64,000 bases of DNA from Deltaproteobacteria bacterium (GCA_002731275.1 PCBK01000082.1:1-64000); one strand, 5' to 3'; positions 53,709 to 63,744 are shown, counted from the first letter of the stretch. Numbers and translations are program-made. The notes: generated by a model from the sequence alone, not told the origin.

Positions 53709-54545
53709 ATGCGCCCATTCATCCTGGCTACGTTGGTTTTGCTCTCAAGCGCCGTCCTCGTCCTCTTCGTTCTCGAAGGCGCGAAGGACAAGCAAAACGT
53801 AAAACCTCTCCTTGAGGTCGGTGGAAAGACCCTGAAAGACGTCGCAGAGACGACGACGAGCCCTATCAAGATCACGACCCTTCAGGAGACCAAATTGGGC
53901 AGACAGTTGATCAGCCGCTTTCGTCGTCTCCCCACACATCATCCATCTGTTCGGCGTGTCAGGCGTATTGCCCGACGCCTCGTCAAACACCGAAGCCGCA
54001 AAGACATCTTCTATCAGGTCGATGTCATCACCTCTTCTAGCCCCAATGCCCTGGCCTTTCCTGGAGGATTTATCCTCGTCACGACGGGGCTACTTGCCCT
54101 GGCGAGTGAAGAAGATGACGACGCAGAGTTGGCCTGGGTACTCGGACATGAGATGATGCACATCGAAAAACGCCACGCGCTCGTACAAATGAGATTGTGG
54201 CTGGCCAAAAAAGTGTGGGGGAGACAACCTTTCAATATCACACAAGCTGGTGACGTCATCGAGCATTTACTGCGTTTGACGTACAGCGAGAATATGGAGC
54301 TGGAGGCGGACAAAGGTGGGATCGCCCTGATGAAAAAAGCCGACTTCAACCCAAAGCTCGCCCTTCGACTCATCGACAAAATGAACAAATACTTTGGGTA
54401 CATGAAAAAAGCCACCACGCAACAAAGCCGAAACCCTCTTCTCATCGGTATCACATTGACAAAGCAGACTCTTCACGATTACCTCGCCACACACCCACAC
54501 TGGCTCACGAGAAAGGAACGTCTCAGCAAACTCCTCCAACGATAA
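53709..54545 (+). CDS. Membrane-anchored or secreted M48-family metallopeptidase
   Basis: A 278-residue protein with an N-terminal hydrophobic segment (FILATLVLLSSAVLVLFVLE). The zinc motif is HEMMH (147-151), followed by MELEADKGG about 50 residues later giving the third ligand. ALAFPGGFILVTTGLLAL is the M48 C-type pattern seen in BepA/Oma1-like peptidases. Length is short because no TPR domain follows. It acts in the periplasm, probably in protein quality control. The DUF2339 gene follows 123 bases later. Confidence 0.9.
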   Translation: MRPFILATLVLLSSAVLVLFVLEGAKDKQNVKPLLEVGGKTLKDVAETTTSPIKITTLQETKLGRQLISRFRRLPTHHPSVRRVRRIARRLVKHRSRKDIFYQVDVITSSSPNALAFPGGFILVTTGLLALASEEDDDAELAWVLGHEMMHIEKRHALVQMRLWLAKKVWGRQPFNITQAGDVIEHLLRLTYSENMELEADKGGIALMKKADFNPKLALRLIDKMNKYFGYMKKATTQQSRNPLLIGITLTKQTLHDYLATHPHWLTRKERLSKLLQR

Positions 54546-54668
54546 GTGCTCCTCTCGCGAAAAGAACATACGACATGACGTAACGTTCGGACAAAAAAGC
54601 CCGAACCTGTAGATGAAATGTTGTTGTAAACCGACTTGATCTTTCCTCCACCTGATAAGGAGAAAGAG

Positions 54669-57600
54669 ATGCAGATCATCCTTTGGCTGATTGCCTCCAT
54701 ATTCCTGGGGATCGTATTCCAAAGCTTTGGATACTTTTTCCTACTTCTCATAGGCGGCGTCGCCGTCACTGTCATCAAAGACAACCTCTCCGCGAGGCTC
54801 GTCAAGCTGCAAGACGCGCACGATGAGCTACAGCAGGAAGTTCACAGTATACACCGTGTGCTCGGAGAAACCAGGCGCCTCGCGGACCATCTCAGAGAAG
54901 AAGTTGAGCGTCTCAAGCGTCAACAAGGAACACCTTCCGCTACGTCCCATACTGCACCTGTGCGTAGCGCCCCCACGGCGCCTCCTCCTGAACACGACCT
55001 GGATGTCGCGCCCGTCGCGCCACCTGTCGGGAGCGCCGTCACACAAGAATCACCCACACAAACACAACAGGCTACATCCAATCAACCGACAGCGTCCCTG
55101 GAGACCGCCCCTTCTGAAGCTGATGTCCATACAGAGGAACAAGACTCCTCCTTAGAACCTGCGCAGTCAGAGACAACAACAGCAACAGATCTTTCCCAAG
55201 AGACGGAAGAGGCTGCGCCCTCTGTCGATGAACCTGTATCCACTGCCGAAGCAGCACAAAAGGACACAGAGCAGGTGTCAGACAGCTCTGAGCAGACGTC
55301 AACAACAGATGATCGGGCGGTTGAAGCCACTCAAACGTCTGGACAAGAAGCCTTGGAACCTGCGATTGATGCTCCTGGAGCTGACGACCTCGTGCCTGTG
55401 GACGAGACCTCTGATATCCCCGAAGAAAGCGCCTCCAAGCCCCCCTTCTCATGGGAGGAATTTATTGGGACCAAGCTGCTCAGTTATATAGGGATCGGTA
55501 TCCTCGTGTTGGGATTGGTCTCTCTTTTGACCTACTCCATTACACTGATGGGTGAGTGGGGACGTGCGCTGATCGGTGCAGGATGTGGTTCAGCTCTTCT
55601 CGTCGCCGGGTTCTTCGTCGAACCCAAGATCCGCTATCAGCTCTTTGGCCGGATCTTGATGGGAGGTGGTTGGTCCGTCCTCTACTTTACGGCATATGGT
55701 ATCCATCACATCAAAGCGATGAAGATCATCGAAGACCCCCTGCTCGGCACGATCATCCTCGCCGCGACGGCCGGTGGTATGTTGGTCCACTCACTGCGCT
55801 ATCGCTCTGAGTCCACGACCGCCGTTAGCCTGTTGTTGTCCTACATCACGTTGTTTATCACTCCAGTCTCTCTCTATACTCACCTCGCTGGACTCGTTCT
55901 TGGCGCGTTGGTCGGCTACTTCGCTTTCCGTTTTCGTTGGATCTTCACCCATCTCGCTGGCGTCGTCCTGTTGTACTCTGGCTACGGTATCTGGTTGTAC
56001 TTCCAAAGACCGATGAGACCTGCGACACACGGGACAGAGTATATGCTCGCCCAGGTCTTTTTGGGTGTCTTGTGGCTGTTCTTTTTGATACCGGACTTCT
56101 CACCACACACCTCCAGGTGGAAGCGCAATCTCGTCCCACTTGTGAGCTTTCTCAACTTGATTGGTGTTGTCTTTGTCAGAAAAATCACACACGTCACCTT
56201 TGGTACACAAGGTTCTCCTGCGACGGCATTGTACGCAGGGATCGCGATCATCGTCCTCGCCCTCCTGATGAAGTCCAGAGACCGCATCGAAAACTACCGA
56301 CTCAATGGAACCATCGGCATCTTATTGTGTATGGTGGGGTTGTGGTGTGTCATCCCTTCGATGGCGTGGATCGCCCTGTCCTGGCTTGGTCTTGCGGTCC
56401 TCACGATCATTTATAGTTACCGCGTCTCCGAACGATACTTTCGCTTCTTGGGCGATCTGACTTTGCTCAGTGGGACGATGCTCGCGCTTCATGGGGAGTG
56501 GTTTCAAAAGATCGTTCGTATGTCTTACAGTATGGGTTCAGGGGAGTGGTTCTTGCGGGTGCAACAGAGCGCGCTGCCTACGAAAGGGATCGCAGCGGGT
56601 TGGGAGACGGGTGTATTTGGCGCGATCGGTGCGTTGTTGCTCTTTGTGAGTGGCGCGTTAACTGCACTTTGGCCGATCCCAGACGATGATAAACCTGCGA
56701 GTAACACACGCGAAAATCTTCTCTCTGGACTCTCGGTTGTCTTGATGATGAACGCCCTCTATGTCGTCTTTCCGGATGTCAAAGGTGTGCTCGCGTGGCA
56801 GGCGCTCGCGGCGCTGTTGTTCCAATATGGTCTGCTGCGCAAGAAGTTCGCGATCCGCATGTATTCACACTTTGTGCTCTTTTGGAGTGTGTTGTCTGGG
56901 AGTGTGCTCTCGTTGCCAAAGACACACATCGCGCTCAGCCTGACTATCGGCGCGTTGTTGCTCTATCTCGATGGCTTCTTGACCTTCCGTACCCACAAAA
57001 AAGAACGAGATGAGGTCTCCTACTCTGAACAGGTCTTTGAGCGGGTGTTGATGTACGCTGCGAGCGCATCTTTGATGGTCGCGACGTATCTGGTCTTCAG
57101 TCTGTTTACAGCGCTCCTCTCGTGGTTTGGTTTGAGCGCGTTGTTGTTTGCGTATGGTTTTGTGCGCAAAGACGATATTGCACGTCCACTCTCCTATCTC
57201 GTGATGCTTCTCGCGACAGTTGTCTCCTTTGCGCTCGTCTCGGTCGGCGAGTACCAGGTGACCTTGCTCGGTAGCTGGAAGGCCAGTCGCTATGTCATCC
57301 ACCTGCTTGTCGCGGTGGTTCTGTCTTATGGACACACGTTCTTTTTACGGATGGCGCTCGCGGACCAAAAGACAACCGAACAGATCCAGCAAGAGGAGGC
57401 GCTGCTCACGACATTTGGAAACGCGGTCTTCTTTGCGATCGGTTGGTACACGCTGCCCAAGATCGCGATTGGTCTGGCGTATGCGCTCTTTGGCGTGCTA
57501 TGGCTACAGCTGGGGTTCTTCTGGAAGCGTCGATACCTTCGTATTCATGCGGGGATCGCCTTTGTCCTCTCGGGGTTCTGGTTGCTGACTGTGAATATGG

Positions 57601-58436
57601 GCGCGACAGGTGTCCTTCATGGTGTCGCTCGACGTTTGCTCTCCTCTGTGCCTGTCCTCGCGTTATGGGGATACGCCAGTCAGCTTTGGATGGATCACCA
57701 CAAAGACGACGAAGAGACCCCCTTTGTCCTCGAACGTATCATGCCTTCGATCCTCTCTTATATGGGCTTTGTCAGTATCCTGGTCTTGTTCTACTACCAT
57801 GCCTTCATGTCTGGGGTGGGTTGGGGCGTCTTTGGTCTGGTGCTTCTCGCTGCCGCGCCGTACTTCCGCCGCCAACGTTACGCGATGCAGGCGTGGATTG
57901 CGTTCGCGATGGCGAGCTTCTCGGTTTGCAACCTCGCGGTCCACAAATCCCTCCCTGTGTGGTCCTACTTCCTCTCCAATCCAGCGCTGTGGCTTGGTCC
58001 ACTGCTGCTCGTGTTGGCGTATGCGCTGACGAGACGATTTGCGTCCCAATTCGAAGACCTCTTTGCGCAGGGGGCGACGCAGTGGGCGAGCAAGTGGCTT
58101 CGTCACATCGACGTGCTCTACGGTTGGATGTTTTGTTTGGTGGCGTTGTTTGTGCTCACGACGATCCTCCATATGCGCGATTATTCGTTGGGATGGGGAG
58201 TCGCGGGGTTGGTTCTCGGGAGCTGGGGATTGATCGGGCGGGATCGGAATTTCCGCTGGTTTGCGTTGGGTCTCTTTGGCCTCGCGGTCGGCAAGATCCT
58301 GTTTTACGATATCTTCCGCTTCTCGACAGGGCAAAAGATCATCACCTTTATCAGCGTGGGGATCGCGTTGCTCGTCGTCTCCTTCCTCTATAACCGATTC
58401 AAAGAGACATTCACCGAGCTACTGCTGAAAGAGTAG
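54669..58436 (+). CDS. Giant multi-pass DUF2339 membrane protein
   Basis: ATG 54669 follows aaggagaaagag; the preceding in-frame codons lack a site. The 1255-residue product starts with a membrane helix pair, a coiled coil (LQDAHDELQQEVHSIHRVLG) and about 180 acidic, Thr/Ser/Pro-rich residues, which probably face the cytoplasm or periplasm as a flexible arm. From about residue 260 (FSWEEFIGTKLLSYIGIG) it contains roughly 28-30 membrane helices, the DUF2339 pattern. The function of the family is unknown. It is likely co-transcribed with the M48 peptidase. Confidence 0.9.
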   Translation: MQIILWLIASIFLGIVFQSFGYFFLLLIGGVAVTVIKDNLSARLVKLQDAHDELQQEVHSIHRVLGETRRLADHLREEVERLKRQQGTPSATSHTAPVRSAPTAPPPEHDLDVAPVAPPVGSAVTQESPTQTQQATSNQPTASLETAPSEADVHTEEQDSSLEPAQSETTTATDLSQETEEAAPSVDEPVSTAEAAQKDTEQVSDSSEQTSTTDDRAVEATQTSGQEALEPAIDAPGADDLVPVDETSDIPEESASKPPFSWEEFIGTKLLSYIGIGILVLGLVSLLTYSITLMGEWGRALIGAGCGSALLVAGFFVEPKIRYQLFGRILMGGGWSVLYFTAYGIHHIKAMKIIEDPLLGTIILAATAGGMLVHSLRYRSESTTAVSLLLSYITLFITPVSLYTHLAGLVLGALVGYFAFRFRWIFTHLAGVVLLYSGYGIWLYFQRPMRPATHGTEYMLAQVFLGVLWLFFLIPDFSPHTSRWKRNLVPLVSFLNLIGVVFVRKITHVTFGTQGSPATALYAGIAIIVLALLMKSRDRIENYRLNGTIGILLCMVGLWCVIPSMAWIALSWLGLAVLTIIYSYRVSERYFRFLGDLTLLSGTMLALHGEWFQKIVRMSYSMGSGEWFLRVQQSALPTKGIAAGWETGVFGAIGALLLFVSGALTALWPIPDDDKPASNTRENLLSGLSVVLMMNALYVVFPDVKGVLAWQALAALLFQYGLLRKKFAIRMYSHFVLFWSVLSGSVLSLPKTHIALSLTIGALLLYLDGFLTFRTHKKERDEVSYSEQVFERVLMYAASASLMVATYLVFSLFTALLSWFGLSALLFAYGFVRKDDIARPLSYLVMLLATVVSFALVSVGEYQVTLLGSWKASRYVIHLLVAVVLSYGHTFFLRMALADQKTTEQIQQEEALLTTFGNAVFFAIGWYTLPKIAIGLAYALFGVLWLQLGFFWKRRYLRIHAGIAFVLSGFWLLTVNMGATGVLHGVARRLLSSVPVLALWGYASQLWMDHHKDDEETPFVLERIMPSILSYMGFVSILVLFYYHAFMSGVGWGVFGLVLLAAAPYFRRQRYAMQAWIAFAMASFSVCNLAVHKSLPVWSYFLSNPALWLGPLLLVLAYALTRRFASQFEDLFAQGATQWASKWLRHIDVLYGWMFCLVALFVLTTILHMRDYSLGWGVAGLVLGSWGLIGRDRNFRWFALGLFGLAVGKILFYDIFRFSTGQKIITFISVGIALLVVSFLYNRFKETFTELLLKE

Positions 58437-58846
58437 TCATCCCGATACTCCCCCACACCTGCAGAAAAACAAGAAACGCTCAGACAGCCCACCTATCAGC
58501 AAACAAACACCACTTGCCACTACACATTGATGAGGGAGCGCAACGAAGCTCATGCCCTATCGTTGCGAGAGGAGCCTCGCCTCTCGAAGCGTCCTCTTTG
58601 GAGATATGGCGCGAAGCTTTGTTCGCAGGTGTCCCTGCAAGTTCCCGATTGAAAGGCAATGTGTTGGAGTGTGAGAGGAGCGAAGAATAGGTGTTGAATG
58701 TGATGAGAGGGGGGAGAGAGCAGATCGGCAGGGTCATGGCACAGAATCTGCTTTGAGGGGTGTTGAAGGCGATGACTTTCACCCAGACGACATCAAGAGA
58801 TGTTTGTCGAGAGACGCATAGACGTCTCCTACGAAAGGAAAACAAC
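58437..58846. repeat. Intergenic region with hairpins
   Basis: No gene is seen. There are stem-loops with the same style as elsewhere: 58566-58586 (cgagagg/cctctcg, loop of 7), a hairpin around 58530-58552 (atgag/ctcat) and gcagg/cctgc near 58625-58638. The core GCGAAGC occurs at 58611-58617. The region also contains the promoter and the aaagg site of the following gene. Confidence 0.5.
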
Positions 58847-59662
58847 ATGAAATCACATGTCAAATATAACTTGCAGTATTTCTACCGACCTGGCGAGACG
58901 ATGAAGGACGATGAGCTTGCACAGCTCAACCGAGACCTCCGCAGGGTCGCTTCGACGTGCTTTGACAAGCTGCCGGATTATCAGTGTCTCAGCAAAGGAC
59001 GCGAAGCGCTTCGGGACAAAGCGATCGTGCTCGCGCGCCAACCGGGAGGCCCAATTGAAGCCTTCTCATCGGCGTTATTGCTGCCTGTTGATGATGTCGG
59101 TGAGGTCTTACACCTCGGACTGACATGTGTTCACCCTGCGGCACGAGGCAATGGCCTGACCCACCAACTCACCTCCCATCTTTTGAGGAGAATGTTGCTG
59201 GGCAATCCACTCAAAGGGCTGTGGATTACGAACGTTGGCTGTGAGCTTAGCAGCTTGGGCAACGTCGCGATCAACTTTGATGAGGTCTTTCCTTCACCAT
59301 ACTCGTCCTCCAAACCGTCGGAGACTCATCTGAAGATCGCCGATACAATTGACAAGTTCTTTCGCGCGCCGATGGCGATCCGAAAAGAAGCCAGCTTTTG
59401 TCCACAGACATTCTTGTTTCAAGAGAGTGTCAAAGGCACGATCTTCCAAAAGAGCGAAGAGGACAAGCGATTCCATCACCGTAACCCCTCGATTAACACC
59501 TTCTATAAGGAGCTGATGTCCTTTGAGAATGGTGATGAGATCCTCCAAATCGGTTATGTGAGCGCGTTGACATATGCTCGCTACATGTTGCGAAATAGCG
59601 AGAAACAGGTCATCACCGCCGCTCTCGACCTGCTCAAACAGCGAGGTGTGCTCAAGATCTAA
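58847..59662 (+). CDS. GNAT-like acyltransferase-fold protein
   Basis: ATG 58847 follows aaagg. A 271-residue soluble protein whose central segment LTCVHPAARGNGLTHQLTSHLL (about 100-120) matches the acetyl-CoA pyrophosphate loop of GNAT enzymes (R/Q-x-x-G-x-G/A). After it, NVGCELSSLGNVAINFDEVFPSP recalls the ExoT/FeeM-like N-acyltransferase layout, in which a longer chain binds. The C-terminal 100 residues are not recognised. Substrate unknown. Confidence 0.62.
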   Translation: MKSHVKYNLQYFYRPGETMKDDELAQLNRDLRRVASTCFDKLPDYQCLSKGREALRDKAIVLARQPGGPIEAFSSALLLPVDDVGEVLHLGLTCVHPAARGNGLTHQLTSHLLRRMLLGNPLKGLWITNVGCELSSLGNVAINFDEVFPSPYSSSKPSETHLKIADTIDKFFRAPMAIRKEASFCPQTFLFQESVKGTIFQKSEEDKRFHHRNPSINTFYKELMSFENGDEILQIGYVSALTYARYMLRNSEKQVITAALDLLKQRGVLKI

Positions 59663-59688
59663 AGCATGGCCTTACACTCCCCTTCTGC

Positions 59689-60345
59689 TCAGTCGATATG
59701 GACTGGTGGGTTGGACACAGTGTTCCGAAGTGTCCAACCTTCTCCTGCGGCGAGCTTCTCCCAATCCCATATCACCTGTTCCTTTGGCGGGATGTCATTC
59801 TCAGCCAAACATCTCTCACGCTCATAACGAAGAAATGCCAGGATGACCTCCTTTTGAGGGATCGTGAAAATAGAAAAGCGCTCTTTCGCATATGCATAGA
59901 GTGTTGGGGAATTTCGATCAATCGCGAAGGTGTACATCAAGGACTCAAAGATCCAGTTATTTCGTGCTTTTGAGGGGATGTCTGCCAGCCTATAGCTCAT
60001 CAAGGCCGGAAGATAATACTGAAGCCCCTTCCCATCGAGATAGGAGAGCGCCCAGGAGCATTCGAGAAAGTGCGCGAGAGGGATCGTCTGCCAGGAACCT
60101 TTGTGGTCACGGCTCTGGTCGCACTCTTCGTAATTGTCGGCGGCCTCAGCCTGGTAGAGAGAGAGGTGTCCTGGACCAACAAAAGGTACATCTTGAAAGG
60201 CCGCTTCGATCTGTGCGAGTAACGACTCACGTCGCTCCTTATCCTTTGCGTCTTCAGAGAGCGAGAAGCCGACAAACAGGTCGTCTTGTGCCTGCTTTTC
60301 GCGCTTCTTCCGATGTCTTTTTTTGAGGGCTCTCTTTTTTCCCAT
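59689..60345 (-). CDS. DUF6714-like protein
   Basis: ATG 60345 follows aaaggag. The first 25 residues are highly basic (KKRALKKRHRKKREKQ). The rest (IEAAFQDVPFVGPGHLSLYQAEAADNYEECDQ, SWQTIPLAHFLECSWALSYLDGKGLQYYLPALMSYRL, ILAFLRYERERCL) follows the DUF6714 pattern: an aromatic/His-rich start and the YYLPA box. Function of this family is unknown. The basic tail suggests nucleic acid or ribosome contact, but this is inference. Confidence 0.65.
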   Translation of the reverse strand: MGKKRALKKRHRKKREKQAQDDLFVGFSLSEDAKDKERRESLLAQIEAAFQDVPFVGPGHLSLYQAEAADNYEECDQSRDHKGSWQTIPLAHFLECSWALSYLDGKGLQYYLPALMSYRLADIPSKARNNWIFESLMYTFAIDRNSPTLYAYAKERFSIFTIPQKEVILAFLRYERERCLAENDIPPKEQVIWDWEKLAAGEGWTLRNTVSNPPVHID

Positions 60346-60627
60346 CCCACAACTCCTTTTAGCTCTTTGACATTGTTCGGTATAGAATGGATACACGAGT
60401 TTCGCTCGATACGCTCACAAAAGATGGTCTCTACCCTCAAACGATCAGTATGGGGTCTCTTTTGTGCTGAATTTGCGTCGTGTTTTGTGTAGACTGCCAG
60501 AGAAAACAACGCGCAAAAGACCAGGGGAATGTGCGCCGTGCCTTGAAATGTTTCCCCTTTGTATCTATCCTACTCACCGTGAATTATTCAACAAAATTGT
60601 CTCCCATACGGAAAAGGAAGTATCTTG

Positions 60628-62208
60628 GTGACGGACCAACATCACACCCCAATGTCTTCGCGCTGGTTCCTTGGAACAATTCTCGTGCTAATTTGCTTGG
60701 CTCTATCGGGATGCCCGAGTGAACAATTGGGACAAGAGTCTTCGAAGGAGTGGATCGCACAGACCGACAGCGATACTGAGCTGACAACCGATGCCGCCCA
60801 AGAATTCCCTGAAACAGAAGAGCACACACCTGAGAATACGCCAGAACCACAGCCAGAGCCCATACGTGAGCGCCCTCCCTCACTCCCCTTCCCCTCGGCA
60901 TATGCAAAGCTTACAGGTGGTCATGTCCTCAAAGACGAGAACCCCGATCCCAACATCGTCGAGGTCACCATCGAAGCGAAGAGCTTGACCCACCAACTCA
61001 CACCCAAACATACATTCGAGATCTATGCTTTTAACGGGATGCTTCCTGGTCCGATCATCGAGACCAAAGTGGGTGACGAGTTGGTCGTACACTTCACCAA
61101 CCAGCTCAAGGAGCCGACGACGATCCACTGGCATGGTCAACGTGTCCCCGAAGACATGGATGGTGTGTCCCTTGTGAGAAGACCTGTACAGCCAGGTAAG
61201 ACATTCACATATCGATTTAAAGTGAGTGATGCCGGGACATATTGGTATCATCCCCATGTACACAGTCACGAGCAGGTCGAAAAAGGTCTGTACGGTATGT
61301 TGGTCGTACGCGAGAAACAACCCCTTGCCTTCACACGTGAACGAGCGCTGTTGGTAGACGATATCTTACTGACCGAGACTGGTCTTGCGCCGTTCCACCC
61401 TGCGAGTGAGCAGGAGAAGGTCAAAGGGCGCATTGGCTCGCACTTTCTGCTCAACGGAAAACCTGCGCCTGCGACCTATCAGGCGAAAACAGGCGAGAGA
61501 GAACGTTGGCGGATCGTGAACACAGCCAACGCGAGCGTTTTTCGCTTGGAGATAAAAGGAGGTGCGCAAGTCCGAGTCATCGGTGTCGACAGCGGCTTGC
61601 TGGCCAAACCTTTTTCGATTCAATACGAATTGCTGCTCTCCCCAGGGCAACGCTACGATCTAGAGGTTATGTACGAGAAGCCCGGGACTGTCGAGCTCAA
61701 TACTCTCGTTGCAGAAGGCCCCAAGTACGTCGCTAAGAACTTACTACGTGTGCAGGTCTCAGGCACATCTGTCCCTTCACCGATGGCCTATCCCACCTAT
61801 CCAGAGATCGCGACGCTCCCAACTCGTAAGGTGACGCGCGAGGAGACACTCGCGTTCGAGCTGCTGCCCTCCCCTGATCCTGGCGGCAATCACTGGAAGA
61901 TCAATGGTCAGGTCCATCCTGTGAAGCCATTATTTACCTTTAAGACAGGCGATGTCGTCTTGTTCACGCTGCAAAACATGAACAATCCCAACCATCCCTT
62001 TCATCTTCATGGACAATTTTTTGAGATCATCTCGCGAAATGGTCTTCCTGTGACTGATGAACCTGGCTTGCGAGATACTGTGTTGGTTAGTATTCAGGAG
62101 CGAGTGGTGATCAAGGCATATCTCGATAACCCTGGCCGCTGGATGTTTCATTGCCACAACCTGGAGCACGCTCATTACGGAATGATGGCACACATCAAGA
62201 TAGAGTGA
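60628..62208 (+). CDS. Multicopper oxidase lipoprotein
   Basis: GTG 60628 (TTG 60625 possible) sits behind aaaaggaag. The 526-residue protein has a lipobox LALSGC (residue 29) and a Glu/Thr/Pro linker, so it is lipid-anchored. The three cupredoxin domains show all copper motifs: HWHG (about 167), WYHPHVHSHEQ (about 206), HPFHLHGQFF and HCHNLEHAHYGMM at the end, giving type 1, 2 and 3 copper ligands. Such enzymes oxidise phenolics or metals such as Cu(I). The following membrane protein gene is 43 bases away. Confidence 0.93.
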   Translation: MTDQHHTPMSSRWFLGTILVLICLALSGCPSEQLGQESSKEWIAQTDSDTELTTDAAQEFPETEEHTPENTPEPQPEPIRERPPSLPFPSAYAKLTGGHVLKDENPDPNIVEVTIEAKSLTHQLTPKHTFEIYAFNGMLPGPIIETKVGDELVVHFTNQLKEPTTIHWHGQRVPEDMDGVSLVRRPVQPGKTFTYRFKVSDAGTYWYHPHVHSHEQVEKGLYGMLVVREKQPLAFTRERALLVDDILLTETGLAPFHPASEQEKVKGRIGSHFLLNGKPAPATYQAKTGERERWRIVNTANASVFRLEIKGGAQVRVIGVDSGLLAKPFSIQYELLLSPGQRYDLEVMYEKPGTVELNTLVAEGPKYVAKNLLRVQVSGTSVPSPMAYPTYPEIATLPTRKVTREETLAFELLPSPDPGGNHWKINGQVHPVKPLFTFKTGDVVLFTLQNMNNPNHPFHLHGQFFEIISRNGLPVTDEPGLRDTVLVSIQERVVIKAYLDNPGRWMFHCHNLEHAHYGMMAHIKIE

Positions 62209-62251
62209 AGATCCCCTTTCTTTCGGTTTTACAGTGAAAAAGGAGTTGCAC

Positions 62252-62866
62252 ATGACATCTACCAAACCATACCATCCACTTGGACTCCCGAAAGGTTCGG
62301 TCAGGGCGCTCCTCGCGCTCTCTTGCTTTTACACCGTGATCGTCTTGCTGCTGCAAGATCGACTCGCCGACGTCAAAGTCTTCTGGGAGCTTTGGCTCGC
62401 CAACTACGTGATGCTCGGATATTACTTCGCCAACAGACAACACACCCCCCCACCCTCGGAGGGACCACAGCCCGAAGAGGCAGCTGAACAGGAAGCTGCA
62501 CCACTTAGCCTTCCAAAAGGTAGCGTCAGATGGTTGATTATCCTCGGCTTTGTCGGGACGGCAGGGTATTTTATCTACCAGTGGACAACAGGTGGCCGTT
62601 CGCCACTACAACACCGTGCTTTTTTCCCGATGCTCTCACTCGGTGGTTTCTTCCTTGGACGCCTCGTAAACGCCATTACGTCGAACATCCCTACTAAAAC
62701 CCCCTCTTCTATCTGGAAACTCATCCTCAACGGAAAGGCGATCCTCGGTCTGATCGCCGCGAGCACGCTTCCTATCACGTTGATCTTTGGCATCGAGTTC
62801 CCACTCGTCATACAACTACAGCGCTTTAGTCTCGTCTATATCGTGTTCTACTTTGGCTCTCGCTAG
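62252..62866 (+). CDS. Four-helix membrane protein with duplicated domain
   Basis: ATG 62252 is behind aaaggag. The 204-residue product contains two copies of the segment LPKGSVR(A/W)L followed by two hydrophobic helices: residues 10-40 (GLPKGSVRALLALSCFYTVI) and about 86-115 (SLPKGSVRWLIILGFVGTAG). An acidic linker (PPPSEGPQPEEAAEQEAAP) lies between. The duplication looks internal. No family known. It may support the multicopper oxidase. The 3' end overlaps the convergent lysR gene by 51 bases. Confidence 0.72.
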   Translation: MTSTKPYHPLGLPKGSVRALLALSCFYTVIVLLLQDRLADVKVFWELWLANYVMLGYYFANRQHTPPPSEGPQPEEAAEQEAAPLSLPKGSVRWLIILGFVGTAGYFIYQWTTGGRSPLQHRAFFPMLSLGGFFLGRLVNAITSNIPTKTPSSIWKLILNGKAILGLIAASTLPITLIFGIEFPLVIQLQRFSLVYIVFYFGSR

Positions 62867-63721
62867 AGACAACGCCGCAAAGATCTCCGACAACCACTCC
62901 ATCACAGCCCGCACCTTTGGCAATCTCTGCTTCGAACGATGCACGACCATCCACAGCTTCTTTGTTGGGATCGCCTCCTCATCCTCAATCCCAAACGCCT
63001 CAAACGGAATGTGTACGACACCTTTCAGCTCCCGAGCCACCCCAAGAGGTAACAACGCGATCCCCAAGCCAGCTTCGACAGCCTTCCCAAGCGATTCGAA
63101 ATCTTCGAGGAGGAGCCGCGGTGTCCGGCCCTCAAAGATCTGCGCCGCCCACATCTGTTCTCGGAGCTGCGATAGTGAACCTGCAAGCCCTAACCACGGG
63201 ACATCTGGTTGAAATGCAAGCTCCTTCGAGAGAAAGCAACCGTAGCGCTCCGTGTAGATTCTCTTCGCGACCAGCTCTCCCCGCGTGGGTTGTTGGAAAC
63301 GCAAGGCGATATCAGCCTCTCCTGCCGCCAGGCTGTTCACCCGATTGTCCGCAAGGATACGCAATTGAAGTGATGGATATACAGCGAAAAATGACGCAAA
63401 GTGATCAGCCAACACCCAACGAATCAACTCCCCTGTCGTCGTAATGGTGACCTCACCACGTAACTCCACCTCCTCCTCCAAGACAGACTCCGCCACCAAG
63501 GATGCGTTGACCATCGGTTGTATAGACGATAATAACGCCTCTCCACGTTGTGTTAAGCAGATCGGCGTCTCCCTCAACAACAACGGTGAGCCTGCCTTCT
63601 TCTCCAAACGCATCAGATGCCGACTCACTGTAGACTGACTCACCCCAAGCGCCTGCGCTGCCGCCGTCAGGCTCCCCAAACGTGCGACCACCTCAAACGT
63701 GCGAAATAGATCCCATTCCAT
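62816..63721 (-). CDS. LysR family transcriptional regulator (second)
   Basis: A 301-residue regulator. ATG 63721 is chosen because it starts the typical LysR helix-turn-helix directly (EWDLFRTFEVVARLGSLTAA, LGVSQSTVSRHLMRLEKKAG); an in-frame codon 12 residues upstream is possible. The effector domain follows (EVTITTTGELIRWVLADHF). It is divergent from a metallo-beta-lactamase-fold gene and converges with the membrane protein, overlapping by 51 bases. Confidence 0.93.
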   Translation of the reverse strand: MEWDLFRTFEVVARLGSLTAAAQALGVSQSTVSRHLMRLEKKAGSPLLLRETPICLTQRGEALLSSIQPMVNASLVAESVLEEEVELRGEVTITTTGELIRWVLADHFASFFAVYPSLQLRILADNRVNSLAAGEADIALRFQQPTRGELVAKRIYTERYGCFLSKELAFQPDVPWLGLAGSLSQLREQMWAAQIFEGRTPRLLLEDFESLGKAVEAGLGIALLPLGVARELKGVVHIPFEAFGIEDEEAIPTKKLWMVVHRSKQRLPKVRAVMEWLSEIFAALSLARAKVEHDIDETKAL

Positions 63722-63744
63722 CGCTCTTTGTCCTATGCAGAAAC

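Noticed and set aside
57443-58393. Rightward frame of 316 codons
   Set aside because: Alternative frame inside the DUF2339 gene, with Cys/Arg-rich composition and no membrane pattern.
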